64,000 nucleotides of DNA from Bacillus sp. SKDU12. Its GTDB lineage: Bacteria > Bacillota > Bacilli > Bacillales > Bacillaceae. Of the stretch, positions 12,442 through 22,195 are shown piece by piece. Where the stretch lies: NCBI RefSeq assembly GCF_010093085.1, contig NZ_MSRC01000008.1, positions 1 to 64,000 on the forward strand. The letters run 5' to 3'. A model generated the notes under the pieces. The model ran no database searches. It had not been told where the DNA came from and saw nothing but the letters and a program-made list of their open reading frames with translations. Position 1 is the first letter of the stretch. Every line of letters starts with the position of its first letter. The position numbers were made by a program, and so were the translations under genes.

Positions 12442-13821
12442 ATGGATACAATTGCAGCAATTTCCACACCGATGGGAGAAGGTGCGATTGCGATTGTACG
12501 GTTGAGCGGTCCAGAAGCCATTCAAATCGCAGATAAAATTTATAAAGGACCGAAGGAGAAAACACTTGGCTCGGTCGAATCACATACGATTCATTATGGT
12601 CATATCGTAGACAGACTTTCGGATCGTGTCGTTGAGGAAGTAATGGTATCAGTGTTAAAAGCACCGAGAACCTTTACACGTGAAGATGTCATCGAAATTA
12701 ACTGTCACGGGGGAATTGTAACCGTGAACCAAGTGCTTCAGCTCGCTTTAAGAGAGGGAGCGAGACTGGCAGAGCCGGGTGAATTTACGAAGCGCGCATT
12801 TTTAAACGGACGAATCGATCTTTCACAGGCGGAAGCGGTGATGGACTTGATCAGAGCCAAAACGGACCGGGCAATGAACGTCGCCATGAATCAGATGGAA
12901 GGGCGTCTTTCTGCATTGGTGCGCCGGTTACGCGGTGAGATTTTAGAAACACTGGCTCATGTTGAGGTGAATATTGATTATCCGGAGTATGACGATGTAG
13001 AAGAAATGACGCATCAGCTTTTGGTTGAAAAGGCAACTGCCGTGAAAAAAGAAATTGAAGCGCTGCTGAGGACTTCTGAGCAAGGAAAAATTTTGCGTGA
13101 GGGTCTTTCTACTGTCATTATCGGCCGGCCGAATGTGGGAAAATCATCTCTTCTGAACAGCCTTGTACATGAGGCAAAAGCTATTGTAACGGATATTCCG
13201 GGAACGACTCGGGATGTCATTGAGGAATACGTAAATGTACGGGGTGTTCCGCTCCGTCTGGTTGATACAGCAGGTATTCGTGAAACAGAGGATATTGTTG
13301 AACGAATCGGTGTTGAACGTTCTCGCCAGGTTCTAAAGGAAGCGGATCTGATTTTACTTGTGCTTAATTCTAGTGAAGAGCTTTCTGAAGAAGACGTGAA
13401 GCTTTTTGAAGCCGTAGAGGGCATGGACGTTATCATAATTATGAATAAGACTGACCTTGAGGTGAAGATTGACAGTGAACGTGTTCGTGAGCTTGCTAAC
13501 GGACGCCCTGTTGTCACGACATCTCTATTAAAAGAGGAAGGTATCAATGATCTGGAAGAAGCGATTCAATCGCTGTTCTACACGGGTGCCATTGAGAGCG
13601 GAGATATGACTTATGTCAGCAACACACGTCATATCTCTATTTTACAGCAAGCCCAACGTGCCATTGAAGATGCACTTAGCGGCATTGAACAAGATGTCCC
13701 GATCGACATGGTGCAAATCGACCTTACAAGATGCTGGGAGCTTTTGGGTGAAATCATCGGAGATTCAGTCCATGAAAGCTTAATTGATCAGCTCTTTTCA
13801 CAGTTCTGTTTAGGAAAATAA
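12442..13821 (+). CDS. mnmE: tRNA modification GTPase MnmE (TrmE/ThdF)
   Basis: With MnmG it builds the cmnm5 group on the wobble uridine of several tRNAs. The 459-residue protein has an N-terminal formyl-tetrahydrofolate-binding domain and a helical domain split around a G domain. G motifs are [12 protein letters not shown] (G1), DIPGTTRD (G2), DTAGIR (G3) and NKTD (G4). It ends with the catalytic CLGK. The start MDTIAAIS is preferred over an ATG three codons earlier because AGAGGTGA is correctly spaced. Confidence 0.98.
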   Translation: MDTIAAISTPMGEGAIAIVRLSGPEAIQIADKIYKGPKEKTLGSVESHTIHYGHIVDRLSDRVVEEVMVSVLKAPRTFTREDVIEINCHGGIVTVNQVLQLALREGARLAEPGEFTKRAFLNGRIDLSQAEAVMDLIRAKTDRAMNVAMNQMEGRLSALVRRLRGEILETLAHVEVNIDYPEYDDVEEMTHQLLVEKATAVKKEIEALLRTSEQGKILREGLSTVIIGRPNVGKSSLLNSLVHEAKAIVTDIPGTTRDVIEEYVNVRGVPLRLVDTAGIRETEDIVERIGVERSRQVLKEADLILLVLNSSEELSEEDVKLFEAVEGMDVIIIMNKTDLEVKIDSERVRELANGRPVVTTSLLKEEGINDLEEAIQSLFYTGAIESGDMTYVSNTRHISILQQAQRAIEDALSGIEQDVPIDMVQIDLTRCWELLGEIIGDSVHESLIDQLFSQFCLGK

Positions 13822-13841
13822 TTAAAGGAGGAGTTAGAATC

Positions 13842-15728
13842 ATGGGGTATGAAGCAGGCCAATACGATGTGATTGTGATTGGCGCCGGGCATGCCGGTGT
13901 TGAGGCTGCCCTCGCATCAGCACGCCAAGGCGCCAAAACGCTTGTCTTGACCATCAACTTAGATATGGTTGCATTTATGCCATGTAATCCGTCTGTCGGC
14001 GGTCCCGCAAAAGGGATTGTCGTCCGCGAAATTGACGCGCTTGGCGGAGAAATGGGCAGAAACATCGATAAAACGCACATTCAAATGAGAATGCTGAATA
14101 CTGGAAAAGGTCCTGCGGTTCGTGCTTTGCGTGCGCAAGCAGACAAATTCCAATACCAGCACGAAATGAAAAATACACTTGAAAAAGAACCAAATTTAAC
14201 ATTGCTGCAAGGAATTGTAGAGCGGCTGATCGTTGAAGACGGCGAATGCCGCGGTGTGGTGACACAAACCGGCGCGCATTATCGTGCGCAAGCAGTTGTT
14301 ATGACGACTGGAACATATTTAAGAGGACGAATCATTCTTGGTGATCTGTCTTACTCAAGCGGTCCGAACAACCAGCAGCCTTCTATTAAGCTTTCTGAGC
14401 ATTTGGAGGAGCTTGGTTTTGACCTTGTTCGTTTTAAAACAGGTACGCCGCCTCGCGTCAAAAGCGACACGATTGACTACAGTAAAACGGAAATCCAGCC
14501 TGGTGACGAAGTGCCTCGCGCTTTCTCATATGAAACAGTGGAATATATTACAGATCAGCTTCCTTGCTGGCTGACATATACAAGCCCTGAGACACATGAG
14601 ATTATTGACAGCAACCTGCACCGCTCACCAATGTATTCCGGTATGATCAAAGGTACGGGCCCAAGATACTGTCCGTCTATTGAAGATAAAGTTGTCCGTT
14701 TTAACGATAAACCGCGTCATCAAATCTTTCTTGAGCCTGAAGGCAGACATACACAGGAAGTCTATGTTCAAGGTTTATCTACAAGTCTTCCGGAAGATGT
14801 ACAGCAAAGAATGCTTGCAACGATTCCAGGTCTTGAAAACGTGCAAATGATGAGAGCGGGCTATGCGATCGAGTACGATGCGATTGTACCGACACAGCTG
14901 TGGCCGACACTTGAAACGAAAAAAATCACAAATCTCTATACTGCAGGCCAAATTAACGGAACATCCGGCTATGAAGAAGCTGCAGGACAAGGAATTATGG
15001 CGGGAATCAATGCAGGACGAAAAGCGCTTGGAAAAGAAGAAGTCATTCTAAGCCGTTCTGATGCCTACATTGGCGTTCTCATTGATGACCTTGTCACAAA
15101 AGGAACCAATGAACCATACCGCCTTTTGACATCACGTGCGGAATACAGATTGCTTCTTCGCCATGACAATGCTGATTTGCGTCTGACAGAAATCGGACAC
15201 CGCATTGGATTGATTTCTGATGAGCGTTATACCGTTTTTGAGAAGAAAAAAGCGGCGATTGAAGCTGAGAAAAAACGTTTGTATTCTGTAATTATCAAGC
15301 CGTCTCCGGAAAATCAAGAATATATCCGTTCTCTTGGCGGAAGCGAATTGAAAGATGGAGTTCGCGGCACTGACTTGATGAAACGTCCTGAAATGAATTA
15401 TGAAACCGTCACAAAATTGGCTCCGTCAGAAGTGCCGGTTCCGCAAGACGTGGCAGAACAAGTAGAGATCCAAGTGAAATATGAAGGATATATTGAAAAA
15501 TCCCTTCAGCAAGTGGAAAAACTGAAAAAGATGGAAAACAAAAAAATTCCGGATCGAATTGATTATGACGCAATTAAAGGGATCGCAACAGAGGCGCGTC
15601 AAAAGCTAAAAAATGTGCGTCCTTTGTCTGTTGCCCAAGCTTCCCGCATTTCCGGTGTAAACCCGGCGGACATTTCAATTCTATTGGTGTATTTAGAGCA
15701 GGGACGCATTGCGAAGATAGCCGAATAG
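13842..15728 (+). CDS. mnmG: tRNA uridine 5-carboxymethylaminomethyl modification enzyme MnmG (GidA)
   Basis: FAD-dependent partner of MnmE, 628 residues. A dinucleotide-binding motif opens the protein ([20 protein letters not shown]). The conserved [13 protein letters not shown] and the second FAD contact [18 protein letters not shown] follow, then a helical C-terminal domain that docks MnmE. AAAGGAGG lies 9 bases before the ATG. It is 20 bases from mnmE and 13 from rsmG, one operon. Confidence 0.98.
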   Translation: MGYEAGQYDVIVIGAGHAGVEAALASARQGAKTLVLTINLDMVAFMPCNPSVGGPAKGIVVREIDALGGEMGRNIDKTHIQMRMLNTGKGPAVRALRAQADKFQYQHEMKNTLEKEPNLTLLQGIVERLIVEDGECRGVVTQTGAHYRAQAVVMTTGTYLRGRIILGDLSYSSGPNNQQPSIKLSEHLEELGFDLVRFKTGTPPRVKSDTIDYSKTEIQPGDEVPRAFSYETVEYITDQLPCWLTYTSPETHEIIDSNLHRSPMYSGMIKGTGPRYCPSIEDKVVRFNDKPRHQIFLEPEGRHTQEVYVQGLSTSLPEDVQQRMLATIPGLENVQMMRAGYAIEYDAIVPTQLWPTLETKKITNLYTAGQINGTSGYEEAAGQGIMAGINAGRKALGKEEVILSRSDAYIGVLIDDLVTKGTNEPYRLLTSRAEYRLLLRHDNADLRLTEIGHRIGLISDERYTVFEKKKAAIEAEKKRLYSVIIKPSPENQEYIRSLGGSELKDGVRGTDLMKRPEMNYETVTKLAPSEVPVPQDVAEQVEIQVKYEGYIEKSLQQVEKLKKMENKKIPDRIDYDAIKGIATEARQKLKNVRPLSVAQASRISGVNPADISILLVYLEQGRIAKIAE

Positions 15729-15741
15729 AAAGGATGACGGC

Positions 15742-16461
15742 ATGAATATTGAAGAATTCACTTCTGGTTTGGCGGAAAAAGGGATCTCCCTTTCTCCCCG
15801 TCAGCTGGAGCAATTTGAACTGTATTACGATATGTTGGTTGAATGGAACGAAAAAATTAATCTGACTTCTATTACAGAGAAAAAAGAAGTATACTTAAAA
15901 CATTTTTATGATTCCATTACCGCCGCTTTTTATGTCGACTTCAACCAAGTGAACACGATTTGTGATGTTGGAGCGGGAGCGGGTTTTCCGAGTCTGCCGA
16001 TCAAAATATGTTTTCCGCATCTCCATGTCACAATCGTGGATTCATTAAACAAACGGATTACGTTTTTAGAAAAATTGTCTGAAGCTTTGCAATTGGAGAA
16101 TACGACATTCTGCCATGACAGAGCTGAAACATTCGGACAGAGGAAGGACGTACGGGAAAGCTATGATATTGTGACGGCGCGAGCAGTTGCAAGACTATCT
16201 GTTTTGAGCGAGCTTTGCCTGCCTCTGGTGAAGAAAAACGGTTTATTTGTTGCTTTAAAAGCCGCTTCAGCTGAAGAAGAGCTGAATGCCGGCAAAAAAG
16301 CGATTACGACGCTTGGAGGAGAACTTGAGAATATCCATTCCTTTAAGCTGCCCATTGAAGAAAGCGATCGTAATATGATGGTGATACGCAAGATCAAAAA
16401 TACACCTAAGAAGTATCCAAGAAAACCGGGAACTCCTAATAAATCGCCAATTGAGGAGTAA
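15742..16461 (+). CDS. rsmG: 16S rRNA m7G527 methyltransferase RsmG (GidB)
   Basis: Methylates G527 of 16S rRNA; loss gives low-level streptomycin resistance in related bacteria. The 239-residue protein has a Rossmann SAM-binding motif [17 protein letters not shown] (about residues 72-88) and the acidic VDSLNKR that contacts the ribose. A basic proline-rich tail closes the protein. It is the third gene of the mnmE-mnmG-rsmG unit; noc follows after about 120 bases. Confidence 0.97.
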   Translation: MNIEEFTSGLAEKGISLSPRQLEQFELYYDMLVEWNEKINLTSITEKKEVYLKHFYDSITAAFYVDFNQVNTICDVGAGAGFPSLPIKICFPHLHVTIVDSLNKRITFLEKLSEALQLENTTFCHDRAETFGQRKDVRESYDIVTARAVARLSVLSELCLPLVKKNGLFVALKAASAEEELNAGKKAITTLGGELENIHSFKLPIEESDRNMMVIRKIKNTPKKYPRKPGTPNKSPIEE

Positions 16462-16582
16462 TTTAGACAGCGTGATATGACAATGCCATCATATTTTCAG
16501 CAAAATTAATGGATGTACAGCAGGAAAAACCATGAGAAAATAGAATTATAAAAATGGCAGTTTTTAAAGGTGGTGTAGGTAC

Positions 16583-17434
16583 ATGAAGCATTCATTCTCT
16601 CGTTTATTCGGGCTTGGTGAGAAGGAACCGGAACCGGAGATTGCTGAACATGAGACGAACAAAGAAGAGATTCTGGAAATACCGGTAAATGCTATCGTTC
16701 CCAACCGTTTTCAGCCACGCACCATTTTCTCAGATGAAAAAATTAAAGAGTTAGCAATGACCATTCATACACATGGCATTATTCAGCCGATTGTTGTCAG
16801 GCATACAGAAGAAGAAGGCCAATACGAACTCATTGCCGGTGAAAGACGCTGGAGAGCGGTACAATCGCTTGAGTGGGAAAAGATTCCCGCTATTATTAAG
16901 GATTTTTCCGACACAGAAACCGCTTCTGTGGCGTTAATTGAAAATTTGCAGCGGGAAGAGCTGTCTTCTATTGAAGAAGCGCATGCTTATGCTCGGCTTC
17001 TTGAATTGCATGACTTAACACAGGAAGCACTCGCACAGCGTTTAGGAAAAGGGCAGTCCACAATTGCGAATAAGCTGCGGTTATTAAAGTTGCCTCAGCC
17101 GGTCCAAGACGCGATTATGGAGAAGAAAATTACTGAGCGTCATGCCAGAGCGCTGATTCCGCTTAAACAGCCTGAACTCCAAGTCACACTGCTCACAGAA
17201 ATTATTGAGAAAAGCTTAAATGTAAAGCAGACGGAAGACCGCGTGGTGAAAATACTGGAGCAGGGCCAGAAAAAGCCAAAGCCGAGACGCAAAGCGTTCA
17301 GCAGAGATACAAGAATTGCAATGAACACAATTCGCCAGTCACTATCAATGGTTGAAGACAGCGGTGTAAAATTGAATACAGAAGAAGAAGAATTTGAAGA
17401 ATTTATTCAATTAACGATTCGCATACCAAAATAA
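16583..17434 (+). CDS. noc: Nucleoid occlusion protein Noc
   Basis: ParB-like CTP-dependent clamp that binds Noc boxes and blocks FtsZ assembly over the chromosome. The 283-residue product has an N-terminal amphipathic membrane-anchor stretch ([12 protein letters not shown]) and the ParB CTP-binding region with GERRWRAV. A helix-turn-helix ([20 protein letters not shown]) and a C-terminal dimerisation domain follow. It is a paralogue of Spo0J, encoded 1.5 kb away. The specificity helix differs from that of Spo0J, as expected for a different DNA site. Confidence 0.97.
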   Translation: MKHSFSRLFGLGEKEPEPEIAEHETNKEEILEIPVNAIVPNRFQPRTIFSDEKIKELAMTIHTHGIIQPIVVRHTEEEGQYELIAGERRWRAVQSLEWEKIPAIIKDFSDTETASVALIENLQREELSSIEEAHAYARLLELHDLTQEALAQRLGKGQSTIANKLRLLKLPQPVQDAIMEKKITERHARALIPLKQPELQVTLLTEIIEKSLNVKQTEDRVVKILEQGQKKPKPRRKAFSRDTRIAMNTIRQSLSMVEDSGVKLNTEEEEFEEFIQLTIRIPK

Positions 17435-17465
17435 AAGCTCTCCTGAAAAGCAGGGGGGCTTTTAT
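17433..17465 (+). terminator. Terminator after noc
   Basis: AAAAGCTCTCCTG / CAGGGGGGCTTTT stem with following T-rich sequence, lying between the convergent noc and yyaB; it can serve both strands. Confidence 0.8.
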
Positions 17466-17484
17466 TTTTATGATAAAAAGGTAA

Positions 17485-17925
17485 TTATTTACTTTTTGTC
17501 GATGATATTATATTAGCATTATTTTCATTGAGCTTGTGGATAAATTCTTCAGTATCTTGCGGAGAAATGACTACATGTCCCAAACCCCCCTGATAATATA
17601 TCGTGATGCCATGGCGAGAGCCGATTAGGCGAAAACCTGACAACAGCTTCTTTTTTCGAACCACTTTGACGATTTTTTCGTAAGGAATCTGCTGCTCGAG
17701 CAGTCCGGCTTTAATGATCAGATGATGTTCTCTCAATGTATATTTTAGATCAATAAAGCTCCACGTGATGAGCACATTTAAAAGAGTCAGCAGAATAAAA
17801 ATGATCCAGCCTGAAACCCTCATATTTCCCAGCACAAAAGGAACAATGGCATCTGCTTGTATCAGTAATATGAGGAACACAGCTATCAGTGTAACGGGTA
17901 TATCTCTCTTTGTTTTATAAACCAT
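17485..17925 (-). CDS. yyaB: Membrane protein YyaB, PH-like domain
   Basis: A 146-residue protein with two N-terminal transmembrane helices (VTLIAVFLILLIQAD, WIIFILLTLLNVLITW) followed by a soluble bacterial PH-like domain (YTLREHHLIIKAGLLEQQIPYEKI). Function unknown. The start MVYKTKRDI is supported by GGATGGTGA; a longer frame would add nine codons. It is divergent from soj, with about 240 bases of shared upstream sequence. Confidence 0.88.
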   Translation of the reverse strand: MVYKTKRDIPVTLIAVFLILLIQADAIVPFVLGNMRVSGWIIFILLTLLNVLITWSFIDLKYTLREHHLIIKAGLLEQQIPYEKIVKVVRKKKLLSGFRLIGSRHGITIYYQGGLGHVVISPQDTEEFIHKLNENNANIISSTKSK

Positions 17926-18166
17926 ATTTTCACCATCCTGTTCATTCTGCACTGTAACTCTTCTTTTTTCTTTAAGAAATTCCTTTTTTCATTCAAAAAA
18001 ACAATAAAATTGTAAAATTTTCAAGAGAAAGCATAGAACGGTGTTCAATTTCTAGTGATTTCCCCTCTAAAACGAAACAAAATGATGAAAAAAATGAAAC
18101 GCTTTACCCTTTTTTTGATAGAATAGAATCAAGATAGTACATGTTCATGTGAAAGTAGGTGACATC

Positions 18167-18928
18167 GTGGGAAAAATCATAGCAATTACGAACCAAAAAG
18201 GCGGCGTAGGCAAAACAACGACGTCTGTTAACCTTGGGGCATGCTTAGCTTACATAGGGAAAAGGGTTCTGCTGGTAGATATTGATCCGCAGGGAAACGC
18301 GACAAGCGGATTAGGAATTGAAAAAGCCGATGTAGAACAGTGTGTGTACGATATTTTAGTAGATGATGCAGATGTAATAGATATTATTAAAGCAACGACA
18401 GTAGAGAACTTGGACGTCATTCCTGCGACGATTCAGCTTGCTGGAGCTGAGATCGAGCTGGTACCGACGATTTCAAGAGAAGTAAGACTGAAGAGGGCGC
18501 TAGAAGCAGTAAAGCAGAATTATGATTATATTATCATTGATTGTCCGCCGTCATTGGGGCTGCTGACGATTAACGCGCTTACTGCCTCAGATTCCGTTGT
18601 CATTCCTGTACAGTGCGAATATTACGCCTTAGAGGGACTCAGTCAGCTATTAAATACAGTGCGTCTTGTGCAAAAGCATTTGAATACTGATTTAATGATT
18701 GAAGGTGTATTGCTGACAATGCTTGATGCCCGAACAAATCTCGGTATTCAAGTCATTGAAGAGGTTAAAAAATATTTTAGAGATAAAGTATACAAGACGG
18801 TTATTCCGCGTAATGTTCGTCTGAGTGAGGCACCGAGTCACGGAAAACCCATCATTTTATACGATCCGCGGTCAAGAGGTGCGGAAGTATACTTAGACTT
18901 AGCAAAGGAAGTGGCTGTGAATGGCTAA
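18167..18928 (+). CDS. soj: ParA-type ATPase Soj
   Basis: Chromosome-partition ATPase that also controls DnaA: monomer inhibits, dimer activates initiation. The 253-residue protein has the deviant Walker [15 protein letters not shown] near the N-terminus, Walker A' ([14 protein letters not shown]) and Walker B ([11 protein letters not shown]). The start is a GTG (GKIIAITNQ) with AGGTGA 5 bases upstream; the open frame begins six codons earlier without a site. It overlaps spo0J by 8 bases. Confidence 0.98.
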   Translation: MGKIIAITNQKGGVGKTTTSVNLGACLAYIGKRVLLVDIDPQGNATSGLGIEKADVEQCVYDILVDDADVIDIIKATTVENLDVIPATIQLAGAEIELVPTISREVRLKRALEAVKQNYDYIIIDCPPSLGLLTINALTASDSVVIPVQCEYYALEGLSQLLNTVRLVQKHLNTDLMIEGVLLTMLDARTNLGIQVIEEVKKYFRDKVYKTVIPRNVRLSEAPSHGKPIILYDPRSRGAEVYLDLAKEVAVNG

Positions 18929-19769
18929 AGGCCTTGGGAAAGGGATTAATGCGTTGTTTAATCAGGTCGATTTGTCTGAAGAGACAGTTGAAGAAATTAA
19001 AGTTGCCGATTTACGCCCTAATCCTTATCAGCCAAGAAAACACTTTGATGACGAGGCATTAGCTGAACTAAAAGAATCTGTGCTGCAGCATGGCATTCTT
19101 CAGCCTCTTATCGTTAGAAAATCTTTAAAGGGCTATGATATTGTTGCGGGGGAAAGGCGTTTTCGTGCGGCAAAGCTGGCGGGTTTAGAGACAGTTCCGG
19201 CAATTGTCCGTGAATTGTCAGAGGCATTAATGAGAGAAATTGCTCTATTGGAAAACCTCCAGCGTGAGGATTTATCACCGCTTGAAGAGGCTCAGGCCTA
19301 TGATTCTTTGCTAAAACACCTAGACCTTACGCAAGAACAGCTTGCCAAACGTCTCGGGAAAAGCAGGCCGCATATTGCGAATCATTTAAGATTGCTGACA
19401 CTGCCAGAAAACATTCAGCAGCTTATTGCCGAAGGTACGCTTTCTATGGGGCATGGACGTACGCTTCTTGGCTTGAAAAACAAAAATAAGCTTGAACCGC
19501 TTGTACAAAAAGTGGTTGCGGAGCAGCTTAATGTTCGCCAGCTTGAGCAGTTGATTCAGCAATTAAATCAGAATGTTTCACGTGAAACAAAGAAAAAAGA
19601 ACCTGTAAAAGATGCGGTTCTAAAAGAACGGGAATCCTATCTCCAAAATTATTTTGGAACAACGGTTAATATTAAAAGACAAAAGAAAAAAGGCAAAATT
19701 GAAATCGAATTTTTCTCTAACGAAGATCTTGACCGGATTTTAGAACTTTTGTCTGAACGAGAATCATAA
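18921..19769 (+). CDS. spo0J: ParB-type CTPase Spo0J
   Basis: Binds parS, closes into a CTP-dependent clamp, and loads condensin. The 282-residue protein has the CTP/ParB core with [29 protein letters not shown] and the helix-turn-helix [21 protein letters not shown]-terminal dimerisation domain ends it. A perfect parS lies inside its own gene and is read as NVSRETK. Translationally coupled to soj. Confidence 0.98.
   Translation: MAKGLGKGINALFNQVDLSEETVEEIKVADLRPNPYQPRKHFDDEALAELKESVLQHGILQPLIVRKSLKGYDIVAGERRFRAAKLAGLETVPAIVRELSEALMREIALLENLQREDLSPLEEAQAYDSLLKHLDLTQEQLAKRLGKSRPHIANHLRLLTLPENIQQLIAEGTLSMGHGRTLLGLKNKNKLEPLVQKVVAEQLNVRQLEQLIQQLNQNVSRETKKKEPVKDAVLKERESYLQNYFGTTVNIKRQKKKGKIEIEFFSNEDLDRILELLSERES
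19574..19589. other. parS site inside spo0J (perfect)
   Basis: TGTTTCACGTGAAACA, a perfect 16-base palindrome equal to the Bacillus parS consensus. It corresponds to the spo0J-internal site known in B. subtilis. Confidence 0.98.
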
Positions 19770-19799
19770 AAACCATCTTTCAAGCGAAGATGGTTTTTG
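19768..19799 (+). terminator. Bidirectional terminator between spo0J and yyaC
   Basis: AAAACCATCTT / AAGATGGTTTT with T tracts on both strands, placed between the convergent stop codons. Confidence 0.88.
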
Positions 19800-19801
19800 T
19801 T

Positions 19802-20419
19802 TTATATTCGTCTAGTGAGTCTTTGCAGTGGTGTAAGGCGTTCCTGCCTCCACTCTGTTCGATCTGTTAATTTCAATCCTTCAGCAAGAACATCTGCCAT
19901 ATTCATGACCAAGTTGAGTCTTGTATTTTGCAATACAAAGTATTCCATAAAACCACTCACATTGACAATTCCGTTAATATGAAGGTCTCCGACTTCGGGA
20001 AGGTCTTTTTGCACACCGGCCCCAGGTTTTAATGGCCCGTCTCCAATTTGAAAAGATCCTACACTTTTGACGCGTCCGAGACATGCATCCACTGCTACAA
20101 TAAATGGATTTTTATGTAATTTATGAATGTCATTGATTTTATCTTTCATGTTTACAGCATGAACTGGAGCAGATAAGGTTCCGTAAACATGGAACCTGGT
20201 GAGAGGCATTTGTGTGAGCTTCGTTCCTACAAGCGGGCCTAATGAATCTCCGGTTGAACGATCTGTACCGATACAAACCACAATTATTGGTTTGCCGGCA
20301 GCTTTTCGTAAGGATGAAGAAAGAATGGTTTGAATTTGTTTTGCTGCAGCTGTATCTGTATGTGAAACATATTGCTTTACTCGTTCTTGAGAGGAAAAAA
20401 GCCCGCTTTTTCGATTCAT
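19802..20419 (-). CDS. yyaC: YyaC, sporulation protein of the GPR-like DUF1256 family
   Basis: A 205-residue protein of the family related to the germination protease GPR, with GTDRSTGDSLGPLVG and VDACLGRVKSVG as its conserved blocks. Function not established; the family is restricted to spore formers. The start MNRKSGLF is chosen because AAGGAAG is 9 bases upstream; a GTG three codons earlier touches that site. A forespore-type promoter lies upstream. Confidence 0.92.
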   Translation of the reverse strand: MNRKSGLFSSQERVKQYVSHTDTAAAKQIQTILSSSLRKAAGKPIIVVCIGTDRSTGDSLGPLVGTKLTQMPLTRFHVYGTLSAPVHAVNMKDKINDIHKLHKNPFIVAVDACLGRVKSVGSFQIGDGPLKPGAGVQKDLPEVGDLHINGIVNVSGFMEYFVLQNTRLNLVMNMADVLAEGLKLTDRTEWRQERLTPLQRLTRRI

Positions 20420-20485
20420 AGGTTTCACTTCCTTGTTATAGTAGTAACAGAATTGCTATGTGAATTGTTAAGTAAGGTTGTTTAC

Positions 20486-20514
20486 AGTATATCCAGCAGC
20501 AGGAGCTTTTATGC
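20486..20514 (-). promoter_or_regulatory. Likely forespore (SigF/SigG) promoter of yyaC
   Basis: On the minus strand GCATA (20510-20514), 15 bases, then GGATATACT (20486-20494). This fits the SigF-type consensus GYATA-N15-GGNNANAMT, and matches the forespore expression reported for yyaC. Confidence 0.65.
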
Positions 20515-20828
20515 TTTGTGTATGACAGAGGTTATTGTTTAAAGGAGGGGGTGGTTGTCAGTATTATGCGACCATGCTTTAGTCCACAATGAGGTGTGAA
20601 TGTATCCTAATTCCTCTCAATGTTTTCATACTGGTTCACCTAATGAGAAATTCTTTGTGGCGATATTTATCTGTCAGGGCTGCTTGCATTGCCAGTCTTT
20701 TATATGAGTATTTCGTATGGTAATTTCATCTTGTGGCCATTGTCTATGAAAATATGGCATGTTTGCTTTCAGTTATTTATATAGTAATAGTAACGGAAAC
20801 AAGCTGAACTCAGTGCGATGAGGTGATG
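20515..20828. other. Gap between yyaC and yyaD
   Basis: About 310 bases without a convincing gene. A strong AAAGGAGGGG at 20541-20550 precedes only 14- to 15-codon frames (from 20551 or 20556), so it may be chance or a very short peptide. The yyaD promoter should be in the distal AT-rich part (20740-20800). Confidence 0.4.
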
Positions 20829-21845
20829 ATGTTGTGGAGAGCCGGAATGAAGTGGATGCTGCTCATATTAGGAAGCCTGATCGGGGCCGGGTATGCGAGC
20901 GGTCAGGAGATATGGCAGTTTTTTGGAGCTGAAAGCGGACTTGCTATTGTGCTGTTTACAATCATGTTCATGATCTCGTCTTATATTGTGATGAAAATCA
21001 GTTTTAAGGTTCAATCCACTCATTTTCTGCCGGTTTTGGAGCATTTGGTAGGACCGTGGCTGGCAAAAATGTATGATGTTCTCATCGTTTTTTATTTGTT
21101 TTCGACGACTATGGTGATGATTGCCGGAGGCGGTGTGACTCTGCAAATGTACAAGCTTCCTTTTTGGTGGGGAATCGCGTTGATTTGCATTGTGACAGTT
21201 TGTTTGTTTTTCTGGGATGTGAAAGGAATATTATCAGTAAACGGTTTTTTAATACCTGTTTTAGTCGTGGGATTGCTGTATGCGCTGATCTCCTTTCAAA
21301 GCACCCATCACCATACGTGGACGATCGATTTGACTCGGCAGTACAACTGGCCTGCAAGCATCACATTTACCTCTTTAAACATCCTTTCAGTTGTCGCGAT
21401 TTTATCTTCCGTAGGGAAAGAAATGAAAGGACTGGGGGAAGCCAAAATAGCCAGTGTAGCAAGCGGTCTTATATTTGGCGTGATTTCCTTTGTTTATAAT
21501 GAATCGTTAGTGGAGCTGGCGGGCTCCCTTTCTCAGTTTGAAATCCCGCTGTTTGCCGTTTTGGAGGGAGCGCCTTATCTTCTTTTTTTATGCATGACGG
21601 CGGTGCTGTGCTTAGCGATTTACACGACAACAGTAGCTGGGTTGCTGGGGCTGTCCAGCCGGCTGATGGCGTTTGTTCATATGCCGAGGTGGATGATTGT
21701 GCTGATCCTGCTGGCGTTAATGGTGCCTTTTACTTCTTTTGGGTTTTCTGATTTGATCGCGTTTTTGTATCCGATATACGGAATGCTGAATTTATATTTA
21801 TTAGTTTGTCTGTTGTTATATCCTATTTTGAGTAAATGGAAATAA
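20829..21845 (+). CDS. yyaD: Integral membrane protein YyaD (YkvI-like)
   Basis: A 338-residue, about ten-helix membrane protein opening with a conserved GSLIGAGYASGQEIWQFF stretch seen in YkvI/YyaD-type transporter-like proteins. In B. subtilis yyaD is a sporulation gene of unknown role. ATG (20829) and TTG (20832) both fit the GAGGTG site; I use the ATG because it gives the expected length. It is followed by a separate promoter region for yyzM. Confidence 0.85.
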   Translation: MLWRAGMKWMLLILGSLIGAGYASGQEIWQFFGAESGLAIVLFTIMFMISSYIVMKISFKVQSTHFLPVLEHLVGPWLAKMYDVLIVFYLFSTTMVMIAGGGVTLQMYKLPFWWGIALICIVTVCLFFWDVKGILSVNGFLIPVLVVGLLYALISFQSTHHHTWTIDLTRQYNWPASITFTSLNILSVVAILSSVGKEMKGLGEAKIASVASGLIFGVISFVYNESLVELAGSLSQFEIPLFAVLEGAPYLLFLCMTAVLCLAIYTTTVAGLLGLSSRLMAFVHMPRWMIVLILLALMVPFTSFGFSDLIAFLYPIYGMLNLYLLVCLLLYPILSKWK

Positions 21846-21938
21846 AAGGCTAATGTTGTTTTCGGATATCTTAATTGCTCTTCTGATCAGTTTTTTTGTA
21901 CAATAGATACAGCAGTTTATGAAAAGAGGTGAAGGGTC

Positions 21939-22145
21939 TTGGCGGATAAAGACTTTGGCCTGAATGATATCGTAGAAATGAAAAAATCACATCCATGCGG
22001 AGCAAACAGCTGGAAAATTATACGCATGGGGATGGATATTCGAATTAAGTGTGAGGGATGTTCTCACAGTGTCATGATTCCGAGGAAAGAATTTGAAAGA
22101 AAACTAAAAAAAGTACTTGTCAAGCATGAGGAGCCTACTTCGTAG
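21939..22145 (+). CDS. yyzM: YyzM, DUF951 zinc-ribbon-like protein
   Basis: A 68-residue protein starting with TTG after GAGGTGAAGG. It contains KKSHPCGANSWKIIRMGMDIRIKCEGC, given here in shortened terms as an HPCG...CEGC pattern of two cysteine knuckles, and ends basic. DUF951 proteins are widespread near ychF in Firmicutes; function unknown. Confidence 0.87.
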   Translation: MADKDFGLNDIVEMKKSHPCGANSWKIIRMGMDIRIKCEGCSHSVMIPRKEFERKLKKVLVKHEEPTS

Positions 22146-22195
22146 AAAGGCCTGCACTCATGCTTTTTCATATAGTAGGTAAGGAGAAGACGGCG

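Noticed and set aside
20551-20600. 14-15 codon peptides after a strong AGGAGG near yyaD
   Set aside because: Too short to distinguish from chance; noted in the gap entry only.
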